Of a DNA stretch of 34,541 bases, positions 24,489 through 32,738 are shown piece by piece. Each line of letters starts with the position of its first letter. Position 1 is the first letter of the stretch. This DNA is from Blautia sp. (GTDB taxonomy: Bacteria > Bacillota > Clostridia > Lachnospirales > Lachnospiraceae), in assembly GCA_017475035.1 (NCBI GenBank), contig JAFVGK010000097.1, forward strand, positions 1-34,541. The letters are read 5' to 3'. A program made the position numbers and the translations under genes. The notes under the pieces are model-generated. The model ran no database searches, was not told where the DNA came from, and saw only the letters and a list, made by a program, of their open reading frames with translations.

Positions 24489-27137
24489 ATGTCTGAACAG
24501 GCTTGGAAAGAAAGATGTTTTTGGTGTATGGAGCCGATCGAGGCGCCTGACGCAGTCTGCCCTCATTGCGGCTGGGATAACCATAATCGTGTAAATGGCG
24601 AGAGAAGGCTGGAGCAGACCGTGCTGAAGGGACAATATCTGGTAGGACGCACCCTGGGACGGGGAGGCTTTGGAATCACGTATATCGGGTTCGATCTGTT
24701 TCTGCACAGACGGATTGCCATTAAGGAGTTTTTTCCCGCCGCCCAGGTTTACCGTTCTGACGATACGGTTACGGTGCGCCCGTTTTCTGAGAGCCGGGAA
24801 GAATTTGAAAAAGGAAAAAAGGGAGCATTCGCAGAGGCCCAGACGATCGCAAACCTGGAGCATATTCCGAATATCGTGCAGGTTTATAATACCTTTGAAG
24901 AAAACGAAACAGTTTATATCGTAATGGAGTATGTGGACGGCACGACACTGGCAAAGCTTGTAGGGGCACAGGGAAGGATGGGCTGGCAGCAGGCGCTGGA
25001 AATACTGAAGCCGATTATGCGGTCGCTTAGCATTATTCATGAAAATGGGTATATCCACAGAGATGTAAGTCCGGACAATATCATGATCAACAGAAAAAGC
25101 GGAAATCCGATTCTGCTGGATTTCGGCGCTGCCAGAACAGAACAGAACGGAGTGACGATGACACATCGCCCGGGGTTTTCTCCTCCGGAACAGTACAGGA
25201 GCAATCAGAAGCAGGATGGCAGAGGAGACGAGTATGCATTGTGTGCCACGATGTATTATCTTGTGACAGGAGAAGTGCCGGAGGAGGCGGATGTCCGGCA
25301 ATATGCCGGCGCACCGCTGAAAACACCTTCAGAGCTTGGATGCAGGATGCCGGGGGCTGTTGAGAAGGTGATGCTCAAAGGAATGTCGTTGAAAAGCGCG
25401 GACCGATATCCATCGATGGAAGCTCTTCTTGCGGCGTTTGAAAAAGCTGAGCCTGTTCCGGGTCCGAATCCTATTGTCCTGCCTGTGATCATCGGTATTG
25501 TACTGCTGGGAGGCACCGCGGCTTTTTTACTGCATAACAGAGGAAAAGAACCGATGCCAACGTCGATCCCGACAGCAACGCCGGCCGTGACATCCATGGC
25601 GATGCCGATTGAGGCATCTTCACCGTCTCCGACAGAAAAGCCGGAATCGACAGCTGACTCATCTCCGGCAACTGCGCCGGAAGTGACAGCAGCATCATCT
25701 CCAACAGCAACGCCGAAACCCACGGATACGCCGTCTCCAACAGCAACGCTGAAACCCACGGATACGCCGTCTCCGACAGCGACGCCGAAACCAACAGCTA
25801 CACAGACTCCTACAGCAACGCCCGAACCAACTTCAACGCCGACTCCTGTTCCGACGACAGCACCGGTGATTGCTGTGGTTTCAGAACCGGTCATTACGTT
25901 ACAAAGATCAGGGGTGACGGGAGAACATACAATTAGTTATGAGAAGAATGGCAATATAAATGAAATAGAATTTGATGAAACCCTGGCGTGGGGAGAAATA
26001 CGGATCGGCTGGAAGGCAGAGGGCAAAGTGGCTGCGTATTATGTAGAAATCACCGATGAACTAAATGGTGAGAAGATTTACAGCAAGGAAAACAGTCAGA
26101 CGAGCGAAATATTTAATTGGAGGTTTCAGCCCGGAGAGGAAGGAAATCCCGATAACGAGGTATATATGGGAGTCGGTTCTTATAGGATTCGGGCAGGCGC
26201 CATTCCCGAAAACGGCACATTGGAGGATGCTGTCTGGACAGAGGAGGGATTTGGGGTATGGCCATATCTACCGGATCCGGTTGTCACGGAAACCCCCGCT
26301 CCTTCACAGATTACAGCACCTGAGATTATTTTGCAGAGAAAAAGCAAGACCGAAGAACCGATGTTCGTAACCTCACAAGGTGACCAGATCAAGGAAGGTG
26401 AATTCGATGAGGCCGGTCTGGAGTCAGGAGAGATCCGGATCAGCTGGACCGCAGATGGTGACGTTGAGGAATACTCGGTAGAAATCGTAGCTGAAAAGAC
26501 GGGCGATACGCTTTACAGTAAAACTGGACCGCAGACAATGGCGGAATTCCTGCCGGGAGAATACAGCACAGGCACACAATACAGGATCAAGGTTGGCGCG
26601 GTTCCGAAATCCGGGACGGAAGCCGATACGGTATGGACAGAAGAAAAGTTTCTTTTACTCGGGAAATCAAACGGGAATGCCGGCGGGGAAGAAAACAAGT
26701 CGGCAGTGGAGCCGACAGCTGCCCCGACACCGGTAACTGCTGCAACAATTGGAGAGGTAACGGCTGCTGAGATTGTATTACAGAGAAGAAGCAGCAAAGG
26801 TGAGCCTGCAATAGTCATAAAAAAAGACGGGATGATCTCGGAAGGGGAAAATGACAGCACGGGTCTTGTAGGCGGAGATATCCGTGTCAATTGGCATGCG
26901 GACGGTGAAGTGGAACGGTATATCGTTGAGATCCTGAATGAAAAGACAGGGGATACAATCTACAGCAAAGAGGGTGAAGACACGAGCGTTGTGTTGTCGT
27001 GGGGCGACTATACTCCGGGAATACAGTACACTATCCGGGTTGGCGTGATACCGAAAAACGGGTCAGAGACGGATGCGGTCTGGACAGAGGAAAAATTCAT
27101 CATGCTTGGGGAAGCAAAATTTCCCGGAATCGGATGA
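24489..27137 (+). CDS. Zinc-ribbon Ser/Thr kinase with Pro/Thr stalk and three extracellular repeats
   Basis: The 882-residue product begins with a zinc-ribbon (Cys10, Cys13, Cys24, Cys27: CFWC and CPHC). A Hanks-type kinase follows: GRGGFGITY, Lys79 in IAIKEF, HRDVSPDN with Asp192, DFG with Asp211. One membrane helix lies at about 328-348, then a Pro/Thr/Ser stalk at about 355-458. Three homologous domains of about 110-125 residues come last (starting near 469, 612 and 759). Each begins with a xxLQRxx motif (ITLQRSG, IILQRKS, IVLQRRS) and ends in WTEE(K/G)F. They look beta-rich and Ig/FN3-like. The layout is that of a transmembrane receptor kinase such as PrkC, but with different outside domains and an added zinc ribbon. 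The ATG at 24489 has AGGAGA upstream. It faces the same way as the Sel1-protein genes that follow and is 73 bases from the next. Confidence 0.9.
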   Translation: MSEQAWKERCFWCMEPIEAPDAVCPHCGWDNHNRVNGERRLEQTVLKGQYLVGRTLGRGGFGITYIGFDLFLHRRIAIKEFFPAAQVYRSDDTVTVRPFSESREEFEKGKKGAFAEAQTIANLEHIPNIVQVYNTFEENETVYIVMEYVDGTTLAKLVGAQGRMGWQQALEILKPIMRSLSIIHENGYIHRDVSPDNIMINRKSGNPILLDFGAARTEQNGVTMTHRPGFSPPEQYRSNQKQDGRGDEYALCATMYYLVTGEVPEEADVRQYAGAPLKTPSELGCRMPGAVEKVMLKGMSLKSADRYPSMEALLAAFEKAEPVPGPNPIVLPVIIGIVLLGGTAAFLLHNRGKEPMPTSIPTATPAVTSMAMPIEASSPSPTEKPESTADSSPATAPEVTAASSPTATPKPTDTPSPTATLKPTDTPSPTATPKPTATQTPTATPEPTSTPTPVPTTAPVIAVVSEPVITLQRSGVTGEHTISYEKNGNINEIEFDETLAWGEIRIGWKAEGKVAAYYVEITDELNGEKIYSKENSQTSEIFNWRFQPGEEGNPDNEVYMGVGSYRIRAGAIPENGTLEDAVWTEEGFGVWPYLPDPVVTETPAPSQITAPEIILQRKSKTEEPMFVTSQGDQIKEGEFDEAGLESGEIRISWTADGDVEEYSVEIVAEKTGDTLYSKTGPQTMAEFLPGEYSTGTQYRIKVGAVPKSGTEADTVWTEEKFLLLGKSNGNAGGEENKSAVEPTAAPTPVTAATIGEVTAAEIVLQRRSSKGEPAIVIKKDGMISEGENDSTGLVGGDIRVNWHADGEVERYIVEILNEKTGDTIYSKEGEDTSVVLSWGDYTPGIQYTIRVGVIPKNGSETDAVWTEEKFIMLGEAKFPGIG
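25704..25847 (+). repeat. Four tandem 36-base units encoding the Pro/Thr stalk
   Basis: Four units of 36 bases (25704-25739, 25740-25775, 25776-25811, 25812-25847) encode 12-residue repeats of the type TATPKPTDTPSP, residues 406-453 of the zinc-ribbon kinase. The first two are nearly identical at the DNA level and the last two have drifted. Copy-number change by slippage is likely between strains. Confidence 0.85.
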
Positions 27138-27210
27138 GATCTGCTCCCTTTAGCATAATCATTCGCCGTCTGACTCCGATCATAACCGGAAAGCAAAGGA
27201 GAAAAGAAGA

Positions 27211-28638
27211 ATGAGACGTTTTCTCGCTTTTATTTGTTTATTCTTTCTTTTGGGACAACTGCACGGATCTTTTTTTGAGGCGGAAGCACAGGAAACAGAG
27301 GAACCCTACGATATGAGTCTGGCAGAGGACAGGATCGTGGTTCGCTGCAACAATCTCGAGTATTCCTGGAATTTTAATGAGTTTGAAGCGACGATGGATC
27401 ACACGTTTCCGGAAATTTTCTGTGTAAAGGATGGAGCGAAGTATTCCTTTTTGATTTTGGCATCCGAAGATAAAGCGGAGGGGTCTCTTCTGCAATATTT
27501 GACAGAGGTCATAAAGGAAGAGGCAGACGATATCGATGAAGCAGATTTTTCGCAGATTCTTCCGGAAACTTTGCCGAACTTTGAAGACTGGATTGGCATA
27601 TCCGGGCTGATTCAGGCTATTACAGACGGGAAAACGGTTTATTATAAAGTATACGGAGCCACAGATTTTTCCCATACTGTGGCTGCCGTTTTGAAAGCGG
27701 AGGGGAATTCCGAAGAATTTAAATACAAGGATGAGGACATGATGGCTGCATTGGCTGATGTTCTTTACAATTGCAGACCTGTTCCGGATGATGAACCGGA
27801 AAAGGAAGAGGAGACTGAAAAAGTACAGGAACTTGCAGAATATACATATCAGCAAGGGGAAACATGTTTTAATGAGAAGAAGGATTATCAGACTGCTTTA
27901 AAATGGTATTTGTATTCGGCTTCTCTGAATCTTACGGAAGCGGAGTATAAGGCCGGATATACCTGCTACTTTTTGGCGGCCTCTGCAGATGATAAAAAGA
28001 CGTATTCTCAAAATGCCGTAAAATGGCTGTCAAAAGCCGCGGACAAAGGAAACGCACAGGCACAGTACCAGCTTGGTTATATGTATCGGTTTGGAATGTA
28101 CGTTGAAAAAAATTATGAAACGGCCGCGAAATGGCTTCAGTTGGCTGCGGAAGCCGGAAATGACGAAGCACAGAATGCTTTGGGAGAAATGTATTCTTTT
28201 GGAAATGGAGTACCGAAAGACCGGGAAAAGGCTGAAAAATGGTATTCAGAGGCTGCAGGACAGGGCAATGTGAATGCGCTGTTTCACCTTGGATCATTGT
28301 ATTATTTTTATGAACCGAAAGATTATACGAAGGCAATCTCTTTTCTGGAACTTGCTGCTGAAAAGGAAAGCTCCGGGGCACAGAAGCTGCTGGGAGATAT
28401 TTACAGAGATGGCCAGGGAGTACCGGTTGACCTTGAAGCAGCTTTAAAATGGTACCGGAAATCAGCGGAAAACAATAACAAGGTGGGACGGAATGAGCTG
28501 GGCGTCATGTATCGGGACGGGTTGGGAGTTGCTGTGGATTTTGCGGAAGCTGCAAAGTGGTTTCAGGCAGCAGCTGATCAGGGAAATGAAGATGCGCAGA
28601 AGAATCTGGAGGATCTGCAGGAAAGAGGGATTGGCTAA
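27211..28638 (+). CDS. Exported Sel1-repeat protein 1
   Basis: The 475-residue product has a signal peptide (MRRFLAFICLFFLLGQLHGS) and an N-terminal domain of about 140 residues with the markers FLILASEDKAEG, ILPETLPNFEDWIGI and YGATDFSHTVAAVL. These recur in the two Sel1 proteins that follow. From about residue 205 it has six or seven Sel1-type (TPR-like) repeats of 34-36 residues, for example AAKWLQLAAEAGNDEAQNAL. Sel1 repeats form a protein-binding solenoid, so it is probably an extracytoplasmic scaffold. AAAGGAGAAAAG precedes the ATG. The gene follows the kinase by 73 bases and may be co-transcribed with it, which would link it to the signalling cluster. Confidence 0.88.
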   Translation: MRRFLAFICLFFLLGQLHGSFFEAEAQETEEPYDMSLAEDRIVVRCNNLEYSWNFNEFEATMDHTFPEIFCVKDGAKYSFLILASEDKAEGSLLQYLTEVIKEEADDIDEADFSQILPETLPNFEDWIGISGLIQAITDGKTVYYKVYGATDFSHTVAAVLKAEGNSEEFKYKDEDMMAALADVLYNCRPVPDDEPEKEEETEKVQELAEYTYQQGETCFNEKKDYQTALKWYLYSASLNLTEAEYKAGYTCYFLAASADDKKTYSQNAVKWLSKAADKGNAQAQYQLGYMYRFGMYVEKNYETAAKWLQLAAEAGNDEAQNALGEMYSFGNGVPKDREKAEKWYSEAAGQGNVNALFHLGSLYYFYEPKDYTKAISFLELAAEKESSGAQKLLGDIYRDGQGVPVDLEAALKWYRKSAENNNKVGRNELGVMYRDGLGVAVDFAEAAKWFQAAADQGNEDAQKNLEDLQERGIG

Positions 28639-28739
28639 ATAAGTGAAGTGAAAGAAGCTGAAGAGCCTGTGGAACAAATTCTGACAGATTCCCGCCAAAG
28701 GATGCTCCACCGTTGATGATTTCTTGTAAGAGGTAAAAT

Positions 28740-30950
28740 ATGAAAAAAATCTTCCTTATCTTTCTGCTTGTAATCATTTCCATGACCATGCCGGTCTATT
28801 CAGCAGAAATGGAACTGGTAGATGAAGGAATTCTTGTCCATGGGAATTGCTTTGAGTACATTTGCAATACAGATAATTTTTCAGTGGAAATTGTGGATAC
28901 CTATCCTGTTTTAATGCATACAGAAGATGAAATAAAGCATACCTTCGCAATTCTTGCATCGGAAGATCAGATGATAGGGAACCTGCAGGAATATTCTGTG
29001 AAGAAGGCCGAGGACTTTTTCGGAGTCAGTTTTTCTGAGGAGGATATTCTGGATATCTTACCGGAATCATTTGGAAATTTTGAAAAATGGGCCGGGATAA
29101 AGACAAACATATGGCATAAGATGTCGTCTGATCAGGTGATTTCCGCATCCGTGTATGCCATGACAGATTCCACACATACGATTGTGGTTATGCTTTCACG
29201 TGAGGGAGAGAGGGAAAAGATTAAAGATGCTGGCAAGAGAAAAAACGATGCGTATTTTCAGGACTTTTCTCTTTATCCAACAGTAGAAGAAGTTTTTCAT
29301 CCGTCTGCAGAGTCGGATCAATTTGGGCAGTATACAGTTGAGAAAGGTGAAGCCTTATATAATATGAATAATGAGGAAGCTTATGAAAAAGCGATGGAAT
29401 GGTTTCTCCTTTCTGCGAAAATAGAGCAGGCTTCTGCACAAAACTATATAGGATCTATGTATCAGAATGGATATGGAGTAGAAAAAGATTATACAGAAGC
29501 TGTGAAGTGGTATCGTAAAGCGGCGGACCAGGGACATGCAGACGCTCAGAAAAATCTGGGAAACATGTATTATAACGGGTATGGAGTAGAAAAAGATTAT
29601 ACAGAAGCAGTGAGATGGTATCGTAAAGGTGCGGATCAGGGACTTGCAGGCTGCCAGAAAAATATGGGATGGATGTATCTTAATGGATATGGAGTAGAAA
29701 AAAATTATACCGAGGCAGAAAAGTGGTACCGTAAAGCAGCGGTACAGGGAAGTGCAATTGCCCAGAGTAATATGGGATGGTTGTATCAGAATGGATTAGG
29801 AATCGAAAAAGATTATACAGAAGCAGTAAAGTGGTACCGGAAAGCGGCGGAACAGGGACTTGCACACGGTCAGTATCGTCTTGGAATTATGTATGAGAAC
29901 GGTTTTGGTGTAGAGAAAGACATAGAAGAAGCGAAAAAGTGGTATACACTTTCAGCTGAACAAGGAAATGAAAGTGCGAAGGAAGCTCTCACACGTATAG
30001 ATTCCAATTTGAAACCTGTGCTGCTGAAAGAATCCGGCGATCATGTTCCGGGAAATAAGGAAGTGATGCGGTCTGAGATTCAGCGTATTGTAGTTCGGGA
30101 TACATTACAGGATGTACCGGATCATGCCTGGGACATGTCGAAGGATCACAATAGCTCTGTCATGGCCTGGGTAACAGATGATATGTTGACGATTGCCGGA
30201 GAAGGAGGCGTTTTCGCACCGGAATCAGCCTCGTGGCTGTTTTCAGACTATAACAATGTACAATCGATTGATTTTGGAGATTGTTTCCATACAGAAGATA
30301 CAACACAAATGGATCTGATGTTTTTCCGATGTAAATCACTTCTGACTTTGGATGTGTCAGGATTTGATACTTCAAATGTTACGAATATAGAGTGTATGTT
30401 CTGTGAATGTAATGCTTTGAAAAGCCTGAATATTTCCGGGTGGAACACGACAAAAGTGGAGCGGATGTTTCGATTATTTGCTTATTGCACGAACCTTGAA
30501 ACTTTAGATCTGTCTTCTTTTGATACCAGAACTGTGTCTGACGCTAACGATGTTTTCGAAGCGTGTAATAATCTGCAGTCAATATACGTGGGAGAAAATT
30601 TTGTAATATGGGGTGCTACTGATTTTAGATCTTTTACATCTGACGAAATTTTTCCTCGCTGCCCGGCAGTCCTTTATACTCCGGACGGGAAGGCCTATAC
30701 GCAGGATGAATGGCGTCAGAGCGCAATTGCTTTGGAGGGACTGCGCCGCGGCAATACAGGACTGGCTGTGACAGCGCTTCAGAAGCTGCTGACAGAGCTG
30801 GGCTGTATGGAGGGATCTGCAGATGGAACCTTTGGAGAGGAAACAGAAAAGGCAATGTTGCGCTATCAAGAGTCAGCTGACTTGGAGACAACGGGCGAAC
30901 TGGATTACGAAACCTTAAAAGCATTGCGTAAAGTATTGAGTGATGATTAA
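28740..30950 (+). CDS. Exported Sel1 / BspA-like / peptidoglycan-binding-like protein
   Basis: The 736-residue product has a signal peptide (MKKIFLIFLLVIISMTMPVY) and the same N-terminal domain (FAILASEDQMIG, ILPESFGNFEKWAGI, YAMTDSTHTIVVML). Six or so Sel1 repeats of 36 residues at about 215-425 come next (unit like YTEAVKWYRKAADQG). A BspA-like DUF285 region lies at about 520-620, with repeats of the FDTSNVTNIECMFCECNAL type. The C-terminal domain at about 667-736 resembles peptidoglycan-binding type 1 (LQKLLTELGCMEGSADGTFG). The cell-wall-binding tail would hold it at the surface, with solenoid and BspA parts free to bind partners. A GTAAGAGGTAAAAT stretch precedes the ATG. It lies 101 bases after Sel1 protein 1. 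Confidence 0.9.
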   Translation: MKKIFLIFLLVIISMTMPVYSAEMELVDEGILVHGNCFEYICNTDNFSVEIVDTYPVLMHTEDEIKHTFAILASEDQMIGNLQEYSVKKAEDFFGVSFSEEDILDILPESFGNFEKWAGIKTNIWHKMSSDQVISASVYAMTDSTHTIVVMLSREGEREKIKDAGKRKNDAYFQDFSLYPTVEEVFHPSAESDQFGQYTVEKGEALYNMNNEEAYEKAMEWFLLSAKIEQASAQNYIGSMYQNGYGVEKDYTEAVKWYRKAADQGHADAQKNLGNMYYNGYGVEKDYTEAVRWYRKGADQGLAGCQKNMGWMYLNGYGVEKNYTEAEKWYRKAAVQGSAIAQSNMGWLYQNGLGIEKDYTEAVKWYRKAAEQGLAHGQYRLGIMYENGFGVEKDIEEAKKWYTLSAEQGNESAKEALTRIDSNLKPVLLKESGDHVPGNKEVMRSEIQRIVVRDTLQDVPDHAWDMSKDHNSSVMAWVTDDMLTIAGEGGVFAPESASWLFSDYNNVQSIDFGDCFHTEDTTQMDLMFFRCKSLLTLDVSGFDTSNVTNIECMFCECNALKSLNISGWNTTKVERMFRLFAYCTNLETLDLSSFDTRTVSDANDVFEACNNLQSIYVGENFVIWGATDFRSFTSDEIFPRCPAVLYTPDGKAYTQDEWRQSAIALEGLRRGNTGLAVTALQKLLTELGCMEGSADGTFGEETEKAMLRYQESADLETTGELDYETLKALRKVLSDD

Positions 30951-31144
30951 TAAGGGAAATGCAAAGGTTGCAGATTTAACTGCGCAGAATGAACGGATTC
31001 CGAGTGGCAGTAGTATCGCGAAAGCGGCTCTGTCGCGAAGCAATTCATAAAATCAGGATTCAGTCGAGGCAATCAGAATAATAGTGACAGACAAAGAAAA
31101 CTTTACTAAATGCATGTCCGTTTTTCAGCAAAAAGAGGCATAAT

Positions 31145-32500
31145 ATGAAAAGAGTATTTTTTATCCTTCTTCTTTTATTATTTTCCTGCACCGTGCCGGC
31201 TTATTCAGCAGAAATGGAATTGGTTGATGAAGGAATCCTCGTCCATGGGAATTGCTTTGAGTATATTTGTAATACAAATACAGATGATTATTCGGTAGAG
31301 ATTATGGATGGCTTTCCTGCCTTATTTCATACCAGGGATGGGATAAAATATACCTTTGCAGTTCTTGCCGCGGAAGACCAGATGATAGGGGATCTGCAGG
31401 AATACTCTGTAGAGAGAACCGGGGACTTTTTCGGAGTCAGTTTTTCCGAGGGGGATATCCTGGATATCTTACCGGAATCCTTTGATAGCTTTGAAAACTG
31501 GACCGGAATAAGGACAGATTTATGGCACAAGATTCCGTCCGATCAGGTGATTTCCGCATCCGTGTATGCCATGACAGATTCCGCGCATACCCTTGTGGTT
31601 ATGCTTTCGCGTGAGGGGAAGAGGAAAAAGGTCAGGGAAGCCGGGGGAAAGAAAGGAAATGATGCTTACTTTAAGGATTTTCCTCTGCATCCGACACGGT
31701 CTGCACAATCAGACCAGCTTGGTCAGTATGCTTATGAGAAAGGCGATGCTCTTTATAATGAAAATTCCTATGAAAAGGCAATGGAATGGTTTCTCGTCGC
31801 TGCGAAGATGGAATGGGCTTCAGCGAAAAATACGATAGGTGTTATGTATGAAAACGGATATGGAGTAGGAAAAGATTATTCAGAAGCTTTGAACTGGTAT
31901 CGAAAAGCAGCGGCACAGGAAAATGCAGAAGGCCAGAAAAATCTGGGATGGATGTATTATAATGGATTTGGAGTAGATATAAATTACACAGAGGCAGTCA
32001 AGTGGTACCGGAAAGCTGCGGATCAGGGGAATGCAATCGCTCAGAATAATCTGGGATGGATGTACCAGAACGGATATGGAATAAATCAGAATTATAGAGA
32101 AGCGGTATCCTGGTACAGAAAAGCAGCGGACCAGGGGGACGCAGCCGCCCAGAAAAATCTGGGAACCATGTATTACAGCGGATATGGAGTGACAAAGGAT
32201 TTCTCAGAGGCAGTGAAATGGTACCGCAAAGCGGCGGACCAGGGAAATGCAGGCTGCCAGAATAATCTGGGAGTGATGTATCAAAACGGAGATGGAGTAG
32301 AGAAAAATTATAAAGAAGCAGTAAATTGGTACCGCAAAGCGGCAGATCAGGGAAATGCTGCAGGTCAGTATCATCTTGGATTTATGTACGAGTCTGGCTA
32401 TGGTGTAGGGAAGGACATTGAAGAAGCGAAAAAGTGGTATCATCTTGCGGCAGATCAGGGTTTTGGAGAGGCAAAAGCGGCGCTGAGCAGATTAGAATAG
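31145..32500 (+). CDS. Exported Sel1-repeat protein 2 (recent paralogue of the upstream gene)
   Basis: The 451-residue product is very similar to the first 430 residues of the protein encoded at 28740-30950, sharing long stretches such as SAEMELVDEGILVHGNCFEY in the N-terminal domain. It has a signal peptide (MKRVFFILLLLLFSCTVPAY) and about seven Sel1 repeats from residue 207 to the end, but no BspA-like or wall-binding domain. It therefore looks like a shortened tandem duplicate. It lies 194 bases after its paralogue with no clear gene between. A bidirectional terminator follows at 32684-32723. Confidence 0.9.
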   Translation: MKRVFFILLLLLFSCTVPAYSAEMELVDEGILVHGNCFEYICNTNTDDYSVEIMDGFPALFHTRDGIKYTFAVLAAEDQMIGDLQEYSVERTGDFFGVSFSEGDILDILPESFDSFENWTGIRTDLWHKIPSDQVISASVYAMTDSAHTLVVMLSREGKRKKVREAGGKKGNDAYFKDFPLHPTRSAQSDQLGQYAYEKGDALYNENSYEKAMEWFLVAAKMEWASAKNTIGVMYENGYGVGKDYSEALNWYRKAAAQENAEGQKNLGWMYYNGFGVDINYTEAVKWYRKAADQGNAIAQNNLGWMYQNGYGINQNYREAVSWYRKAADQGDAAAQKNLGTMYYSGYGVTKDFSEAVKWYRKAADQGNAGCQNNLGVMYQNGDGVEKNYKEAVNWYRKAADQGNAAGQYHLGFMYESGYGVGKDIEEAKKWYHLAADQGFGEAKAALSRLE

Positions 32501-32587
32501 GAGAGGCATAGAAAACGGATTCCAGGTGACTGCAGGCTGCTGTATGCCGGTGATACACCAAAGGCGTCCTTCAGGATGGGTTTAATA

Positions 32588-32670
32588 GGGTAGAGGAAGG
32601 CGAAGCCGTACCCTTTCCCCCCGGCGGGGCGCCGGTCGCCTTCAGGTGACAAGATTCCTTTCGGCGCCCC
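32588..32670. other. GC-rich structured intergenic element
   Basis: Between the two converging Sel1 genes (32501-32738). GGGTA at 32588-32592 pairs with TACCC at 32609-32613, and GGGGCGCC at 32626-32633 pairs with GGCGCCCC at 32663-32670. Inside the second stem GTCGCC and GGTGAC form a smaller hairpin. It is much richer in GC than its surroundings. It has no open reading frame with a binding site and could be a mobile palindromic repeat or a structured RNA. Confidence 0.5.
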
Positions 32671-32683
32671 TGCCATTAAAAAC

Positions 32684-32723
32684 GAAACTGCCTGGCCGGA
32701 TATAATTCCGGCCAGGCAGTTTC
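32684..32723. terminator. Bidirectional terminator between converging genes
   Basis: GAAACTGCCTGGCCGGA at 32684-32700 pairs perfectly with TCCGGCCAGGCAGTTTC at 32707-32723 around a 6-base loop. A-rich and T-rich ends on each side suit termination from both directions, and the element sits between the stops of the plus-strand gene (32500) and the minus-strand gene (32739). Confidence 0.85.
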
Positions 32724-32738
32724 TGGTATTCAAAGGTT

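Noticed and set aside
25256-25894. Minus-strand frame of 212 codons rich in Val and Gly repeats
   Set aside because: It is the mirror of the Pro/Thr stalk of the zinc-ribbon kinase; its repeats come from the 36-base coding units and there is no binding site.
29440-30000. Repeats of about 108 bases that could suggest a CRISPR-like array
   Set aside because: They encode 36-residue Sel1 repeats in one continuous frame; there are no spacers.
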